A stretch of DNA of 64,000 nucleotides from Vibrio quintilis (GCF_024529975.1 NZ_AP024898.1:372001-436000); one strand, 5' to 3'. Numbered from the stretch's first letter, positions 39,304-48,636 are shown. Program-made: numbers and translations. Notes: a model not told the origin generated them from the letters alone.

Positions 39304-41214
39304 TTATTCGCCGCGTTGACGCCATAGCGCAATTAAGTTGTGGTAATTGGATTTAATCTGTTCAATCAGGGTCTGGTCATCAATCTGTTCAGCCAGCCAC
39401 TGGCGGGATGGTTCGCCAAACAGGGTACGGCCAACGGCAAACCCTTTCACGATATCTTTGCCCGCAGTTTCTGCGAAGCCTTGTTTTAATTCTTCTGCCG
39501 GGGCATCCAGACCCAGAATCACCACGCCGCGGCAGTATGGATCACGCTGTTCAACCAGCTCAGTCAGTGCATCCCAGCTTGTGTTTGCCAACGGTGGCAG
39601 TTTCCACCAGTCCGGCTTAACGCCCAGGTTATAAAAACGTTTGATCGCCCGCAGATACAGTGTGTCATCTTTTTCAGTACCCGGCGGCAGAATGACTTCG
39701 ATCAGCAGCTCATGACCTGATTTACAGCAAGCCTGATACACTTCTTTGACCTGATGTTCCTGCTCCAGCCGGATTGGGTGATCGTCTTCAGGATTGAAAA
39801 ATACCAGGCATTTGACGATGTGTTCCAGTGGCCAGTCGATCAATTGTGAACCGATATTGCCATGTTCCATTTCCAGTGGCCGTGAGCCGGGTAATTCAAT
39901 TGGCCGGCCGATCCACCAGCCTTCACCGGTGACATCATTCAGTACATCCTGACCAAAGGTGCTGTCACACAGGAGCCCGGCTTTGCCTGCCAGATTCGCT
40001 TCTTGTGCGACCTGACGGCTTGCTTCAATAATCAGCTTTTTCAATGGCTTAATCCGTGCGGTATCCGCTCCGGCTTCGCGGGCCATTTCAACAAACTGAA
40101 TGCGGTGATCGAATGCCATAACACACAGTTCATGCCACTCCGGTGATTTGCGCGTTGTTACCCGGTGCAGATGGTTCAGCTCCTCATCCAGATCCGGACG
40201 GGGAACTTCCTGAGCACGGGCAATATAGTTATCCAGCTCAACCTTGGTTGGCATGGCAGGTGCACAACCATGGCGGGAAACCACCAGCGCGCCACATGCG
40301 TTGGCGTAGGTACATGCTTTCTCCCAGCCTTCCTGATTGAGATAACCGCGTAGCAGGCCGGACATAAAGGCATCTCCGGCACCCAGTACGTTCAGCACAT
40401 CAACCCGGACGCCATACACTGTAATGCCTTCATCCAGATCAGCCGGAATCGCGCCGGTGAAAACGGAGCAGCCAAGCGCACCGCGCTTGCAGACCAGCTC
40501 TGCATTACTGACCTCACGGACTGCCTTCAGGGCTGCAACTGTGTCGGTTGAACCACCACAGATGTGGAACTCTTCTTCTGTACCGACGATAACATCAAAC
40601 AGACCCAAAACTTCCTGCAGCTGTGCTGTGACCTGGTCTGATTCGATAAAACGGGTTTCACCATCACCCAGTGAAGTCAGCCCCCAGAGAACCGGACGAT
40701 AATCAATATCCAGTGCCGTTTTTACCCCATTCCGGCGGGCATATTTCAGAGCGGTCAGCACAGCTTCACGCGTCTGAGGGTGGGAGAGGTGCGTTCCTGT
40801 AATGGCCAGACAACGTGATGAAGCGATGTATTCTTCTGTAAAATCATCTTTGGTTATCGCCATGTCTGCACAGTTATCACGATAGAAAATCAGCGGGAAG
40901 GTATCTTCATCTTTGATACCCAGAATAACCAGTGCAGTCAGTCGTTCTTTATCGGTGATCAGGTGGCTGGTATCACACCCGGCCCGTTGCAGCTCTTCAC
41001 GCAGGAAGCGGCCCATATGCTCGTCGCCCACACGGGCCAGCATTGAAGACTTCAGCCCCTGGACTGCAGTACCATAAGCCACGTTACCTGAAGAACCGCC
41101 CAGATATTTATTGAATGAGCCCATGTCTTCCAGGCGGGCACCGATTTGCTGGCCATAGAGGTCGACTGCAATACGCCCCATACAAATGACATCAAACTTT
41201 TTCTCACTATTCAC
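39304..41214 (-). CDS. iolC: 5-dehydro-2-deoxygluconokinase fused to a DUF2090 aldolase-like domain
   Basis: A 636-residue bifunctional protein. Residues 1-325 are a PfkB kinase (IolC): NKYLGGSSGNVAYGTAVQGL at the N terminus and the catalytic NVLGAGDAFMSGLLRGYL near residue 280. It phosphorylates 2-deoxy-5-keto-gluconate. Residues 335-636 are a DUF2090 domain with a TIM-barrel, aldolase-like pattern (MAFDHRIQFVEMA, then VVILGLDAPAEELKQGF); it probably performs the next step, cleavage to DHAP and malonate semialdehyde, in place of a separate IolJ. First gene of iolC-iolE; two operator-like palindromes lie upstream. Confidence 0.93.
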   Translation of the reverse strand: MNSEKKFDVICMGRIAVDLYGQQIGARLEDMGSFNKYLGGSSGNVAYGTAVQGLKSSMLARVGDEHMGRFLREELQRAGCDTSHLITDKERLTALVILGIKDEDTFPLIFYRDNCADMAITKDDFTEEYIASSRCLAITGTHLSHPQTREAVLTALKYARRNGVKTALDIDYRPVLWGLTSLGDGETRFIESDQVTAQLQEVLGLFDVIVGTEEEFHICGGSTDTVAALKAVREVSNAELVCKRGALGCSVFTGAIPADLDEGITVYGVRVDVLNVLGAGDAFMSGLLRGYLNQEGWEKACTYANACGALVVSRHGCAPAMPTKVELDNYIARAQEVPRPDLDEELNHLHRVTTRKSPEWHELCVMAFDHRIQFVEMAREAGADTARIKPLKKLIIEASRQVAQEANLAGKAGLLCDSTFGQDVLNDVTGEGWWIGRPIELPGSRPLEMEHGNIGSQLIDWPLEHIVKCLVFFNPEDDHPIRLEQEHQVKEVYQACCKSGHELLIEVILPPGTEKDDTLYLRAIKRFYNLGVKPDWWKLPPLANTSWDALTELVEQRDPYCRGVVILGLDAPAEELKQGFAETAGKDIVKGFAVGRTLFGEPSRQWLAEQIDDQTLIEQIKSNYHNLIALWRQRGE

Positions 41215-41349
41215 AATTCACTCCTCACGAGATCCGGTCCGTAATCTTATGCCTGTTTCTGCTTGTCATCCTGATTTGTTCAGGGCGTACCTTGCAGCGC
41301 AGCCGGATGTTGTATTAATTGCATTGATTATTTCAATAGTTAATTTATA

Positions 41350-41365
41350 CGAAATATTTGTTTCA
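41350..41365. promoter_or_regulatory. Predicted IolR operator 3 (iolC promoter)
   Basis: CGAAATATTTGTTTCA fits [T/C]GAAA-N6-TTTCA, 136 bases upstream of the iolC start. Confidence 0.68.
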
Positions 41366-41409
41366 TTATCAACTGATGTCGCGTCATTTATTTCATTGTG
41401 TGATCTATA

Positions 41410-41425
41410 TGGAACTTTAATTTCA
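41410..41425. promoter_or_regulatory. Predicted IolR operator 4 (iolC promoter)
   Basis: TGGAACTTTAATTTCA fits TGGAA-N6-TTTCA and lies 60 bp from operator 3. Confidence 0.6.
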
Positions 41426-41530
41426 CTTGTGCGTAATCTATGAAAATTTTAGTTTATTTTTGTGCCGATGTATCGTCTGAATGTAGTGCCTGAAATGATG
41501 CTGCATCGGATAAAAGATGCTGTAGCGGAT

Positions 41531-41565
41531 AAAAAAGCCACCATGAGTGACATGCCTCATGGTGG
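41531..41565 (-). terminator. Intrinsic terminator of iolD
   Basis: CCACCATGAG and CTCATGGTGG form a perfect 10-bp stem, followed on the minus strand by GC and six T residues. Confidence 0.88.
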
Positions 41566-41609
41566 AAGTGGTAAGTAAGCTTATTGTTGTTTCTTGATGT
41601 TGTTGTTTT

Positions 41610-43541
41610 TTAGTACTGACGTGCTTTCTTTAGTACCTGTCTGATTTCATTGGCTGCCGCGACAATTTCTGGTTTTCCCGCTGTCTGTGCTGTGCCGCAG
41701 TGCCACCAGGCTTCATAGCCATGGGTCATTGTTTTAGGTAAAACCTTGATATCAATCAGCGTTGAAACGGTCTGCCTTTTCGCGTCGGCAATCGCTTCAA
41801 TTAAGTCTGCTTCTGTGTAAACACGGTAGGTTTTACAACCGTAACTTTCGGCGTTCCGGGCAAAATCTACCGGAACGAGCTGGCCCGTCATCTGGCCGGT
41901 TTGCGGATCCCTGAACCTGTTTTCCGTGCCGAAGCTACCCATGCCCTGGCTCATCTGCAGGTTATTGATACAGCCAAAGGATGCGTTATCGAATAACACC
42001 ACATTGATCTTCACCCCTTCCTGAACCGAGGTTTGCAGCTCTGAGTGCAGCATCATGTATGAGCCGTCGCCAACCATGGTATAAACCGGCTGATCCGGGC
42101 TGGCTATTTTGGCGCCTACCGCTGCGCCGATTTCATATCCCATACAGGAGTAACCATATTCCATATGATAGGTGTCAGGCTGTTTCGGCTGCCAGAGACG
42201 TTGCAGATCGCCCGGCAGTGAGCCTGCAGCGCCAACAACAATTGCATTGTCTTCCAGCTGTTGATCGAGGATCCCGAGTACCCGGGTCTGTGTCAGGTCG
42301 GTATTCAGAGCCTGACGATATTCTTCAAGCTGATTGTCAAAATGACCATCGACTTCCGGAACAAACTCATCATTGACCTTCAGGGTAAACAGGCGTTCCA
42401 GCTCTTCGTGCCAGGCTTGTTTTGCAGTTCTGATTTCTCCGGTATATCCATTCGTATATCCGGCGGTCTGCAGTTTCGTGCTGATGGCTTCCAGTGCTGA
42501 TTTTGCGTCGGCAACAACGGAAGTTGCATCCAGTTTGGAAGCATCAAACTCAGAGACATTGATGGTCAGAAAATCTGCCTCCGGGTTTTGGAACAGGGAT
42601 TTTGATGCCGTTGTGAAATCCGTGAACCGCGTACCGACACCAATAATCAGATCCGCTTCTTTGGCAATCAGGTTGGCTGCCAGACAGCCGGTGGTTCCAA
42701 TACCACCGAGGTTCAGTTCGTGATCGTAAACAACCGCACTTTTACCGGCCTGCGTTTCACCAAAAGGTATATTGTGAGTTTCAGCGAACGTCCGGAAAGT
42801 TTCATGAGCTTCGGAGTAACGGACGCCCCCGCCACACACCAGCAGCGGTTTTTTCTTACGCTGAATCAGCTGAACAGCATCGTCAATCATCGCCTCTGTC
42901 GGCGGGCGGCGTTCAATGCGGTGAATACGTTTCTGAAAGAAGTATTCCGGAAAATCATAGGCTTCTGCCTGAACGTCCTGAGGAAGACAAATCGTCACAG
43001 CGCCGGTGTCCGCCGGGTCGGTCAGTACCCGCATGGCATTGATCATCGCTGACATCAGCTGCTCGGGCCGGTTAATCCGGTCCCAGTAGCGGGAGACGGG
43101 CTTAAAACAGTCATTGGTACTGATTGATGCATCATGATATTGCTCGACCTGTTGCAGGACCGGATCTGGCTGACGGGTTGCGAAAGTATCGCCCGGCAGC
43201 AGGAGAACCGGAATCCGGTTGGCTGTTGCTGTTGCTGCTGCTGTGACCATATTCGCAGCTCCCGGCCCGACCGATGAAGTGACGGCATAGATTTTTTTTC
43301 TTTTATTCTGTTTGGCAAACCCCATTGCAGCATGGGCCATTCCCTGTTCATTACATCCCTGATGAACAATCAAATCCCCGGCATCTTCTTCCAGTGCCTG
43401 GCCCAGACCGAGCACGTTACCGTGGCCAAAAATTGTGAATACACCATGGATAAATTTATGCTGACTGCCATCGAACTCGATATACTGTTGATTCATAAAT
43501 TTGACCAGCGCTTGTGCGGTTGTCATTTTTATCGTGCTCAT
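41610..43541 (-). CDS. iolD: 3D-trihydroxycyclohexane-1,2-dione hydrolase
   Basis: A 643-residue thiamine-diphosphate enzyme that opens the ring of the dione to 5-deoxy-glucuronate in inositol breakdown. The ThDP-binding pattern [19 protein letters not shown] with the following NN in [14 protein letters not shown] is intact, and the N-terminal domain has [21 protein letters not shown] two codons upstream (43547) is an alternative start; ATG at 43541 has GGAG at 10 bases. It is transcribed alone, divergent from iolB. Confidence 0.94.
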   Translation of the reverse strand: MSTIKMTTAQALVKFMNQQYIEFDGSQHKFIHGVFTIFGHGNVLGLGQALEEDAGDLIVHQGCNEQGMAHAAMGFAKQNKRKKIYAVTSSVGPGAANMVTAAATATANRIPVLLLPGDTFATRQPDPVLQQVEQYHDASISTNDCFKPVSRYWDRINRPEQLMSAMINAMRVLTDPADTGAVTICLPQDVQAEAYDFPEYFFQKRIHRIERRPPTEAMIDDAVQLIQRKKKPLLVCGGGVRYSEAHETFRTFAETHNIPFGETQAGKSAVVYDHELNLGGIGTTGCLAANLIAKEADLIIGVGTRFTDFTTASKSLFQNPEADFLTINVSEFDASKLDATSVVADAKSALEAISTKLQTAGYTNGYTGEIRTAKQAWHEELERLFTLKVNDEFVPEVDGHFDNQLEEYRQALNTDLTQTRVLGILDQQLEDNAIVVGAAGSLPGDLQRLWQPKQPDTYHMEYGYSCMGYEIGAAVGAKIASPDQPVYTMVGDGSYMMLHSELQTSVQEGVKINVVLFDNASFGCINNLQMSQGMGSFGTENRFRDPQTGQMTGQLVPVDFARNAESYGCKTYRVYTEADLIEAIADAKRQTVSTLIDIKVLPKTMTHGYEAWWHCGTAQTAGKPEIVAAANEIRQVLKKARQY

Positions 43542-43682
43542 AACCACTTATCTCCAAATCAATAGAAGCAGAGGGCCGGCGTTCCGGTTTCTGAACCTGC
43601 TGTCTGACCATTTTTTTAAGTACGTATTGTTTAAGTACGTATTTTTTAAATGCATTGTTTTTTCAATTATAGGTTCACTATA

Positions 43683-43698
43683 TGGAATATTTTTTTCA
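43683..43698. promoter_or_regulatory. Predicted IolR operator 5 (iolD side)
   Basis: TGGAATATTTTTTTCA fits TGGAA-N6-TTTCA; it runs into the 11-bp inverted repeat that follows. Confidence 0.68.
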
Positions 43699-43811
43699 TT
43701 TCAAATATTTTATGAAATGAAAATTACTTTTGTGATCCTGTTAAAATTGTGGAGATGAAAACATTCACTTGTGAAACGGATCGATATCTGCGGCAAAATA
43801 GTCATTGAAAG

Positions 43812-43827
43812 TGAAATGAATGTTTCA
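43812..43827. promoter_or_regulatory. Predicted IolR operator 6 (iolB side)
   Basis: TGAAATGAATGTTTCA has perfectly symmetric arms TGAAA and TTTCA, 77 bases before the iolB start. Confidence 0.72.
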
Positions 43828-43903
43828 TAATATGGGTTGTACTGAAATGCACCACGCCAGATAATCCGGCGAAAAAAATGAAAGATTAGGTGAGGGAAGT
43901 CTT

Positions 43904-44731
43904 ATGTCAAAACTGCTGTCAAAATATAGTGATCCGGCTCCGGACGGATGCATACAAAAAATAACGCCTGCCAATGCAGGCTGGGAACATGTTGGTTTTG
44001 AGGTCTATGAACTGGAACCCGGGCAAAAATTATCGGTACGGGATGCCGGGCTGGAAGTTTGTTTAGTGTTAGTTGCCGGGAAGGCAACAGTCACGACTGA
44101 TACTGCGACATTTGAAGGTATCGGTGACCGGATGAGCCCGTTTGAGCGCAAAAAACCTTACGCGGTGTATGTATCTCCGGATGATAGCTGTGAAGTTGAA
44201 GCGTTAACTCAGCTGGAACTGGCCGTGTGCAAAGCGCCGGGGAGAGGCACCTATGAAACCCGCCTGATTGCGCCGGATGATATTGATGCTGAAGCCCGTG
44301 GCCAGGGGAATAATCAGCGGTTTGTGCACAATATACTGCCTGACTACGCACCGGCTGACAGCCTGCTGGTGGTCGAAGTATATACTGATGAAGGGTGTAC
44401 CAGCTCTTACCCGAGCCATAAACATGATACCGCTAATGAGCCGCAGGAAACCTATCTGGAAGAGACTTATTATCACCGGCTGAACCCGGCTCAGGGGTTC
44501 TGTATGCAGCGTGTTTATACTGACGATCGCTCGCTGGATGAGTCGATGGCTGTGTATGACAAAGACGTGGTGAAAGTGCCGGAAGGTTATCACCCGGTCG
44601 CTACGATTGCCGGGTATGATAATTATTATCTGAATGTGATGGCCGGGCCATCAAGAAAATGGTTGTTTACCTGGGAAGCTGATCACGAATGGGTTAATGG
44701 CGAAGATTATCAAAACAAACATTCATCCTGA
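43904..44731 (+). CDS. iolB: 5-deoxy-glucuronate isomerase
   Basis: A 275-residue bicupin of the IolB family, which isomerises 5-deoxy-glucuronate to 2-deoxy-5-keto-gluconate. Marks are PANAGWEHVGFEVYEL, SSYPSHKHDT with metal-binding His, ETYYHRLNPAQGF and the C-terminal YDNYYLNVMAGPSRKW. GAGGGAAG precedes the ATG. It is the last enzyme gene of the cluster and the only one on the plus strand. Confidence 0.94.
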   Translation: MSKLLSKYSDPAPDGCIQKITPANAGWEHVGFEVYELEPGQKLSVRDAGLEVCLVLVAGKATVTTDTATFEGIGDRMSPFERKKPYAVYVSPDDSCEVEALTQLELAVCKAPGRGTYETRLIAPDDIDAEARGQGNNQRFVHNILPDYAPADSLLVVEVYTDEGCTSSYPSHKHDTANEPQETYLEETYYHRLNPAQGFCMQRVYTDDRSLDESMAVYDKDVVKVPEGYHPVATIAGYDNYYLNVMAGPSRKWLFTWEADHEWVNGEDYQNKHSS

Positions 44732-44787
44732 ATCAGTGGCCGTACACGCTGGCTTTAACGAATACAGGCATACCACTTATCCATGAG

Positions 44788-44820
44788 GCTCCGCGGCACC
44801 TTTCCGGGTGCAGCGGAGCT
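44788..44820 (+). terminator. Hairpin after iolB
   Basis: GCTCCGC-GGCACC pairs with GGTGC-A-GCGGAGC around TTTCCG; no T run follows, so it may need help from Rho or only protect the mRNA end. Confidence 0.5.
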
Positions 44821-44879
44821 GCTTATCGATATTTGCCTGACGCCCGGGAGTGGCGTTTATCCGGCAACACTGTTCAGAT

Positions 44880-45713
44880 TCATTCTTCCTGGCGTTTTTG
44901 TTGTGCGATTTGTTCACTCAGATGGCTCATCTGTTGCTGAAGTGTTTTGATTTCATTCATCAAATCCTGATGCTGATTGTGCTGAGACTGTTCTTCCTGT
45001 TGTGATGTTTCCTGAGTCATCACATCTAAAACCACACCAACCATCATATTCAGAAAAACAAACGCCGTTAAGAAAATAAACACGACGTAAAAGATCCAGC
45101 TGAGCGGGTAAACAGCCATCGTCTCATACATCACATCTGTCCAGTCTTCAAAAGTTGCTATCCGGAACAGCGTTAGCATGGAAATCGCAATGTCTCCCCA
45201 CAGGGTTTCATTGACAGACTCAAAGAAAATAGAGCCGACCGCAGCAAACAGATAAAAAATAATAAACATCAGCAGCGCGATATAGCCCATTTTGGGAATG
45301 GCTTTGAGCAGCGCGTTGATCAGAACCCGTAAATCAGGAATCAGGGAGACGAGTCGTAATACCCGGAATACCCGCAGCAGGCGTGCCAGCAGAATCATGT
45401 CACTTTCTGAAATCGGCAGCAGGCTGCCAACAACAATGACGGTATCAAAAATGTTCCATGCATCATGGAAGAAACGACGTTTGTTCTCACATGAGATAAA
45501 ACGCAGGGTGAGTTCAACTAAAAAGAAGAGTGTGATCAGTTTGTCGAGATAATTGATGGTTAGCTCGACAGGAGCCGGAAGATTATATGTTTTGGCACCC
45601 ACCGTCAGTGCGGCAATAATGATAATCGTAACAATAAAGCCCTGAAACCAGGCACTTCGTTCTGTTTGTTTTAAAACGTTTAACCAGGAAGAAGAGGAAG
45701 ATACAGCTTCCAT
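44880..45713 (-). CDS. Voltage-gated cation channel, NaChBac/BacNav type
   Basis: A 277-residue one-domain channel subunit with six membrane helices. S4 carries regularly spaced arginines 111, 114, 117 and 120 (ARLLRVFRVLRLVSL). The pore loop TFEDW (residues 187-191) matches the sodium-selective pattern T-x-E-x-W with Glu189 as filter. The C terminus is a Gln-rich coiled coil (236-275) that should hold the tetramer together. Bacterial relatives gate sodium and support motility and pH balance in marine and alkaline settings. Sodium selectivity is inference from the filter. It stands alone. Confidence 0.86.
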   Translation of the reverse strand: MEAVSSSSSWLNVLKQTERSAWFQGFIVTIIIIAALTVGAKTYNLPAPVELTINYLDKLITLFFLVELTLRFISCENKRRFFHDAWNIFDTVIVVGSLLPISESDMILLARLLRVFRVLRLVSLIPDLRVLINALLKAIPKMGYIALLMFIIFYLFAAVGSIFFESVNETLWGDIAISMLTLFRIATFEDWTDVMYETMAVYPLSWIFYVVFIFLTAFVFLNMMVGVVLDVMTQETSQQEEQSQHNQHQDLMNEIKTLQQQMSHLSEQIAQQKRQEE

Positions 45714-46078
45714 GAGAATTTACCCTTTTATGATGCAGATATACTTTCTTTGATCCTAGTCATGTTTTGCTTTCGGACAAAAGGAGTTTTTGTGACGATT
45801 TGTTACAGAGTCAGCTGAGATGAGCATATGAGTATGAATGTCTATCCGGAATATTCAATGCCGGATTTGCGGGGAAATGGGGCAACTCATTGACATATCA
45901 TCTGTTTTTTTGAGACTGCTTGCATAGATTCTTCAAAATTCACTTCACCGCAAACATGTGGCTTATTATCATGAAATGGTGACGTGATGTCTGATATATA
46001 CTCAAACAACCTGGATCCTGCATCTTCAGGTTGCCTGGATACAGGACTGTATCTGATTCAATTTGAATGGTTTCATGA
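45714..46078. other. Intergenic region upstream of the channel gene
   Basis: No gene seen in 365 bp between two divergent genes. It contains an ATCCGG/CCGGAT stem (45844-45866) and one degenerate copy of the dispersed palindrome. A promoter could not be assigned with confidence. Confidence 0.5.
45995..46042. repeat. Short dispersed palindrome, degenerate copy
   Basis: TATACTCAAACAACCTG, centre GATCCTGCATCTT, and CAGGTTGCCTGGATACA. The mismatches at both ends mark an older copy. Confidence 0.8.
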
Positions 46079-47008
46079 ATGCAAAAACAGCATAAACATA
46101 AATTACAGGGAATTTCCGGCTGGCTGATTCTGGTCGCTTTTGATGTGGTCGTCGCACCATGCTGGTTTGTTGTTTATATTCTCTCTTTCTACTCAGAATT
46201 TTTTACCGAAGGCTACTGGACATTGCTGACCCACGCAGATTCTGAGTATTACACCGAAGGTTTTGCCGTCTCAATTGTTGTCCTGCTGGCGATTGGGTGC
46301 TTCAGGATTGCTGCCGGATTGTATGCAATTTATCTTTTCTTCCACAAAAAATCGGTGTTCCCGACTTTATATATCGCTATTTTGATCAGTATTGTTGTGC
46401 TGAATCTCGGGGAAGTCTGGTTTGTTCAACATTTCTTAAATACGGATGCCGGGCTGAACTGGCTGTATGGTTCTGTCGGCTCTGTTTTAATCTGGGGACT
46501 GTATCTGACCCGATCAAAGCGGGTACAGCATACATTTACCGAGCCATGTGGCAGAAGTCATATGGCTTTTTGGATCTGCAGTTTATTCATTGTCTTATAC
46601 TCGGGTTTTAGTGGTTATTTTTACGGAATCAATAATGAGCAGGCTGCGCAGGTGACGGCTTTAAAGCATACCTTGTCTGAAATTGCCGGAGAAATTAACC
46701 GGGTTGCGCCGGATATGCTGGATGATGAGATTCGCTTCGATTCTGTACAGGCCAATGATCTAACACTGGAATATCGTTATTCGCTGATCGAATATGAAAA
46801 AAAATATATGGATGTGAATAAATTCTCTTCAATCATGATTCCGCGGATCATCCGGGAAGATTGCCTGAATAAAAATATTGTGGTTTTGATGGAGCAGGGG
46901 GCGGTATTAAGCCACACCTATTTTGATTTAAATGGTGAACGGTTAGCCGGTGTCGAAGTTGACCGGGAAAAATGTCTGGCAGCCCGGCTCAGCCGCACAC
47001 CGATGTGA
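46079..47008 (+). CDS. DUF2569-family membrane protein with extra C-terminal domain
   Basis: A 309-residue protein. Residues 10-180 hold five membrane helices with the DUF2569 opening LQGISGWLILVAFDVVVAP. The C-terminal 110 residues, after the last helix, form a soluble domain with two Cys (DCLNKN and EKCLAA) of the kind often attached to small membrane proteins. The orientation is probably periplasmic, given the two cysteines. Function unknown. Confidence 0.75.
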   Translation: MQKQHKHKLQGISGWLILVAFDVVVAPCWFVVYILSFYSEFFTEGYWTLLTHADSEYYTEGFAVSIVVLLAIGCFRIAAGLYAIYLFFHKKSVFPTLYIAILISIVVLNLGEVWFVQHFLNTDAGLNWLYGSVGSVLIWGLYLTRSKRVQHTFTEPCGRSHMAFWICSLFIVLYSGFSGYFYGINNEQAAQVTALKHTLSEIAGEINRVAPDMLDDEIRFDSVQANDLTLEYRYSLIEYEKKYMDVNKFSSIMIPRIIREDCLNKNIVVLMEQGAVLSHTYFDLNGERLAGVEVDREKCLAARLSRTPM

Positions 47009-47227
47009 TAGTTACCCATCGACAAACTTTAACGATAAATTTTTATTGAATGTACTCCTTCTCAAATATGAGACATATGTCTTTCAGCTTATTGTCTAGC
47101 CTTGTTTATAACGTTACTGATAGTGATGTTAATAGGAATGCAGGGGAAAGAAACTGGAATGCCGGTGCAGAACTAATCGCTGGTTTCTCGGATTCTTTAC
47201 GTGATGAATAAATAATGGACAATAACC

Positions 47228-48007
47228 ATGTTTCATACAAGTAAACTCAAAGATGGATTTGGTAAACTGGCAAAAAATGCAGGTATAGCCGGGGTTGCAA
47301 TGGGAGTTGCGCTCAGCGCGCAAGCTGCAACAGTTGATTTGATTACAAATGGTGATTTCGAAACAGGAGATTTCACGGGCTGGTCAGTTTCAGGGACATT
47401 CAGTGGTACTTATACAATTAATGATGGGACACTGAATCCGCCAGGGCCGGCAGGTGTTTTGCCACCGATAACGGGTTCTTATGACGCAATTGGGCACCAG
47501 ACTGGTGGCTCTGTTGCTTTATTGCAGCAGACGATTAGTGTGCCATATGGTATCTATTCGGCCAGTCTGACCTGGAATGATCGGATACGTAATTATGCGG
47601 CTTCGTTTATTGATCCGGGCCAGGAATACCGGGTGTTGATTCTGGATATGGCGAACACTGTACTGCAGGAGGTGTACTCGACGAATACCGGAGACACATT
47701 GCTGCAAATAGGTCCAAATTCCCGCTCTGCTGACCTGACCGGGCTGCTGCAAATGTATGAAGGACAGATGGTTGTCCTCAGTATCGAAACCCAGGCTCAA
47801 AGTTTTTTCCATACGGTGACCGTTGATGATGTACATCTTCTGGCAGGTTCATTGCCGATGGATAAAGGTGAATGTAAGAAAGGTGGGTGGGAAACTTTTG
47901 TGAATGTTAATTCAGGTACGCAGATCTTTAAAAATCAGGGAGACTGTGTGAGCTTCGTGGCATCTCAGGGTAAAAATCCGCCAGAAAATTTTGAGTATGA
48001 AGAGTAA
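47228..48007 (+). CDS. Exported protein with jelly-roll-like domain and GGW/NQGDCVSFV C-terminal motif
   Basis: A 259-residue secreted protein. Residues 1-34 are a signal peptide ending AQAAT. The next part starts ITNGDFETGDFTGWSVSG, typical of carbohydrate-binding-like beta-sandwich domains in exported proteins. The last 45 residues carry KGECKKGGWETF and FKNQGDCVSFVASQGK, a two-Cys motif that recurs at the ends of unrelated bacterial secreted proteins. Substrate and role unknown. The gene stands alone, with a strong terminator. Confidence 0.8.
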   Translation: MFHTSKLKDGFGKLAKNAGIAGVAMGVALSAQAATVDLITNGDFETGDFTGWSVSGTFSGTYTINDGTLNPPGPAGVLPPITGSYDAIGHQTGGSVALLQQTISVPYGIYSASLTWNDRIRNYAASFIDPGQEYRVLILDMANTVLQEVYSTNTGDTLLQIGPNSRSADLTGLLQMYEGQMVVLSIETQAQSFFHTVTVDDVHLLAGSLPMDKGECKKGGWETFVNVNSGTQIFKNQGDCVSFVASQGKNPPENFEYEE

Positions 48008-48039
48008 GCAATTTTCTGACTGAAATATAAGAACCAATC

Positions 48040-48076
48040 AAGCGCTTCCTGTGTTTAAAAGCAGAAGCGCTTTTTT
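48040..48076 (+). terminator. Intrinsic terminator of the exported-protein gene
   Basis: AAGCGCTTC (48040-48048) and GAAGCGCTT (48064-48072) form a 9-bp stem, followed by a T run. Confidence 0.92.
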
Positions 48077-48101
48077 AGTTGTCTGGTCATAATAAATTGA
48101 T

Positions 48102-48144
48102 TCTATACCCAAATAACCTGCATCTTCAGGTTGCTTGGGTATAT
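48102..48144. repeat. Short dispersed palindrome, copy 6
   Basis: TATACCCAAATAACCTG and CAGGTTGCTTGGGTATA surround CATCTT; it lies 26 bases after the terminator. Confidence 0.9.
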
Positions 48145-48230
48145 ACTTTCTTATCTCTGGATATACTGGTTCCATCAGGGAATCATCAGATTATTGATGA
48201 TTGATTTTTAATGAATTTAAAAGGATTGAT

Positions 48231-48524
48231 ATGTTTATTGTTTCTTTGACTTACCGGTGCGAAGTATCTGAGATTGAAGCACATCTCGCGGCACATATTG
48301 ACTATCTTGAGCAGCAGTATGCCTTGGGTAATTTTGTTGCTTCCGGGAGAAAAGTACCCCGCACTGGTGGTGTGATTCTGGCTGATATGCCATCGAAAGA
48401 AGCGCTGGAGGCTGTTTTAGCGGAAGATCCTTTTAAACAGCATCACCTGGCTGATTATGATGTGATCGAATTTATACCGACTAAAACCAGTGAAGCGCTG
48501 GCATCGATTCGTCAGTCTTTGTAA
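48231..48524 (+). CDS. YciI-family protein
   Basis: A 97-residue dimeric alpha/beta barrel of the YciI/YCII family, seen in FIVSLTYRCEVSEIEAHLAAH and the C-terminal DPFKQHHLADYDVIEF with the conserved His/Asp pair. Some relatives are lyases or hydrolases, but most lack a known substrate. The start MFIVSL has AAAGGA in front; an upstream ATG (48201) has no such site. Confidence 0.87.
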   Translation: MFIVSLTYRCEVSEIEAHLAAHIDYLEQQYALGNFVASGRKVPRTGGVILADMPSKEALEAVLAEDPFKQHHLADYDVIEFIPTKTSEALASIRQSL

Positions 48525-48549
48525 TCTTTAAACGATTTTCATCGCCCTG

Positions 48550-48596
48550 TATACCCAAACAACCTGAACCCTGCATCTTCAGGTTGCTTGGGTATA
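48550..48596. repeat. Short dispersed palindrome, copy 7 (longer centre)
   Basis: TATACCCAAACAACCTG, centre AACCCTGCATCTT, and CAGGTTGCTTGGGTATA between the converging YciI and exporter genes. Confidence 0.9.
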
Positions 48597-48636
48597 GAGC
48601 TGATAAGCCTCTGCAGGGCGTTGTTTATTAAGGACG

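Larger units (their letters stand above)
41215..41609. other. iolC promoter region and iolD 3' end
   Basis: The 395 bp contain two operator-like palindromes (41350 and 41410, 60 bp apart) and the iolD terminator. The rest is AT-rich with no gene seen. Confidence 0.7.
43542..43903. other. Divergent control region between iolD and iolB
   Basis: The region holds two operator-like palindromes (43683 and 43812) and an 11-bp inverted repeat, TTTTCATTTCA (43693-43703) and TGAAATGAAAA (43713-43723), that overlaps the first. The layout suits one regulator controlling both genes. Confidence 0.72.
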
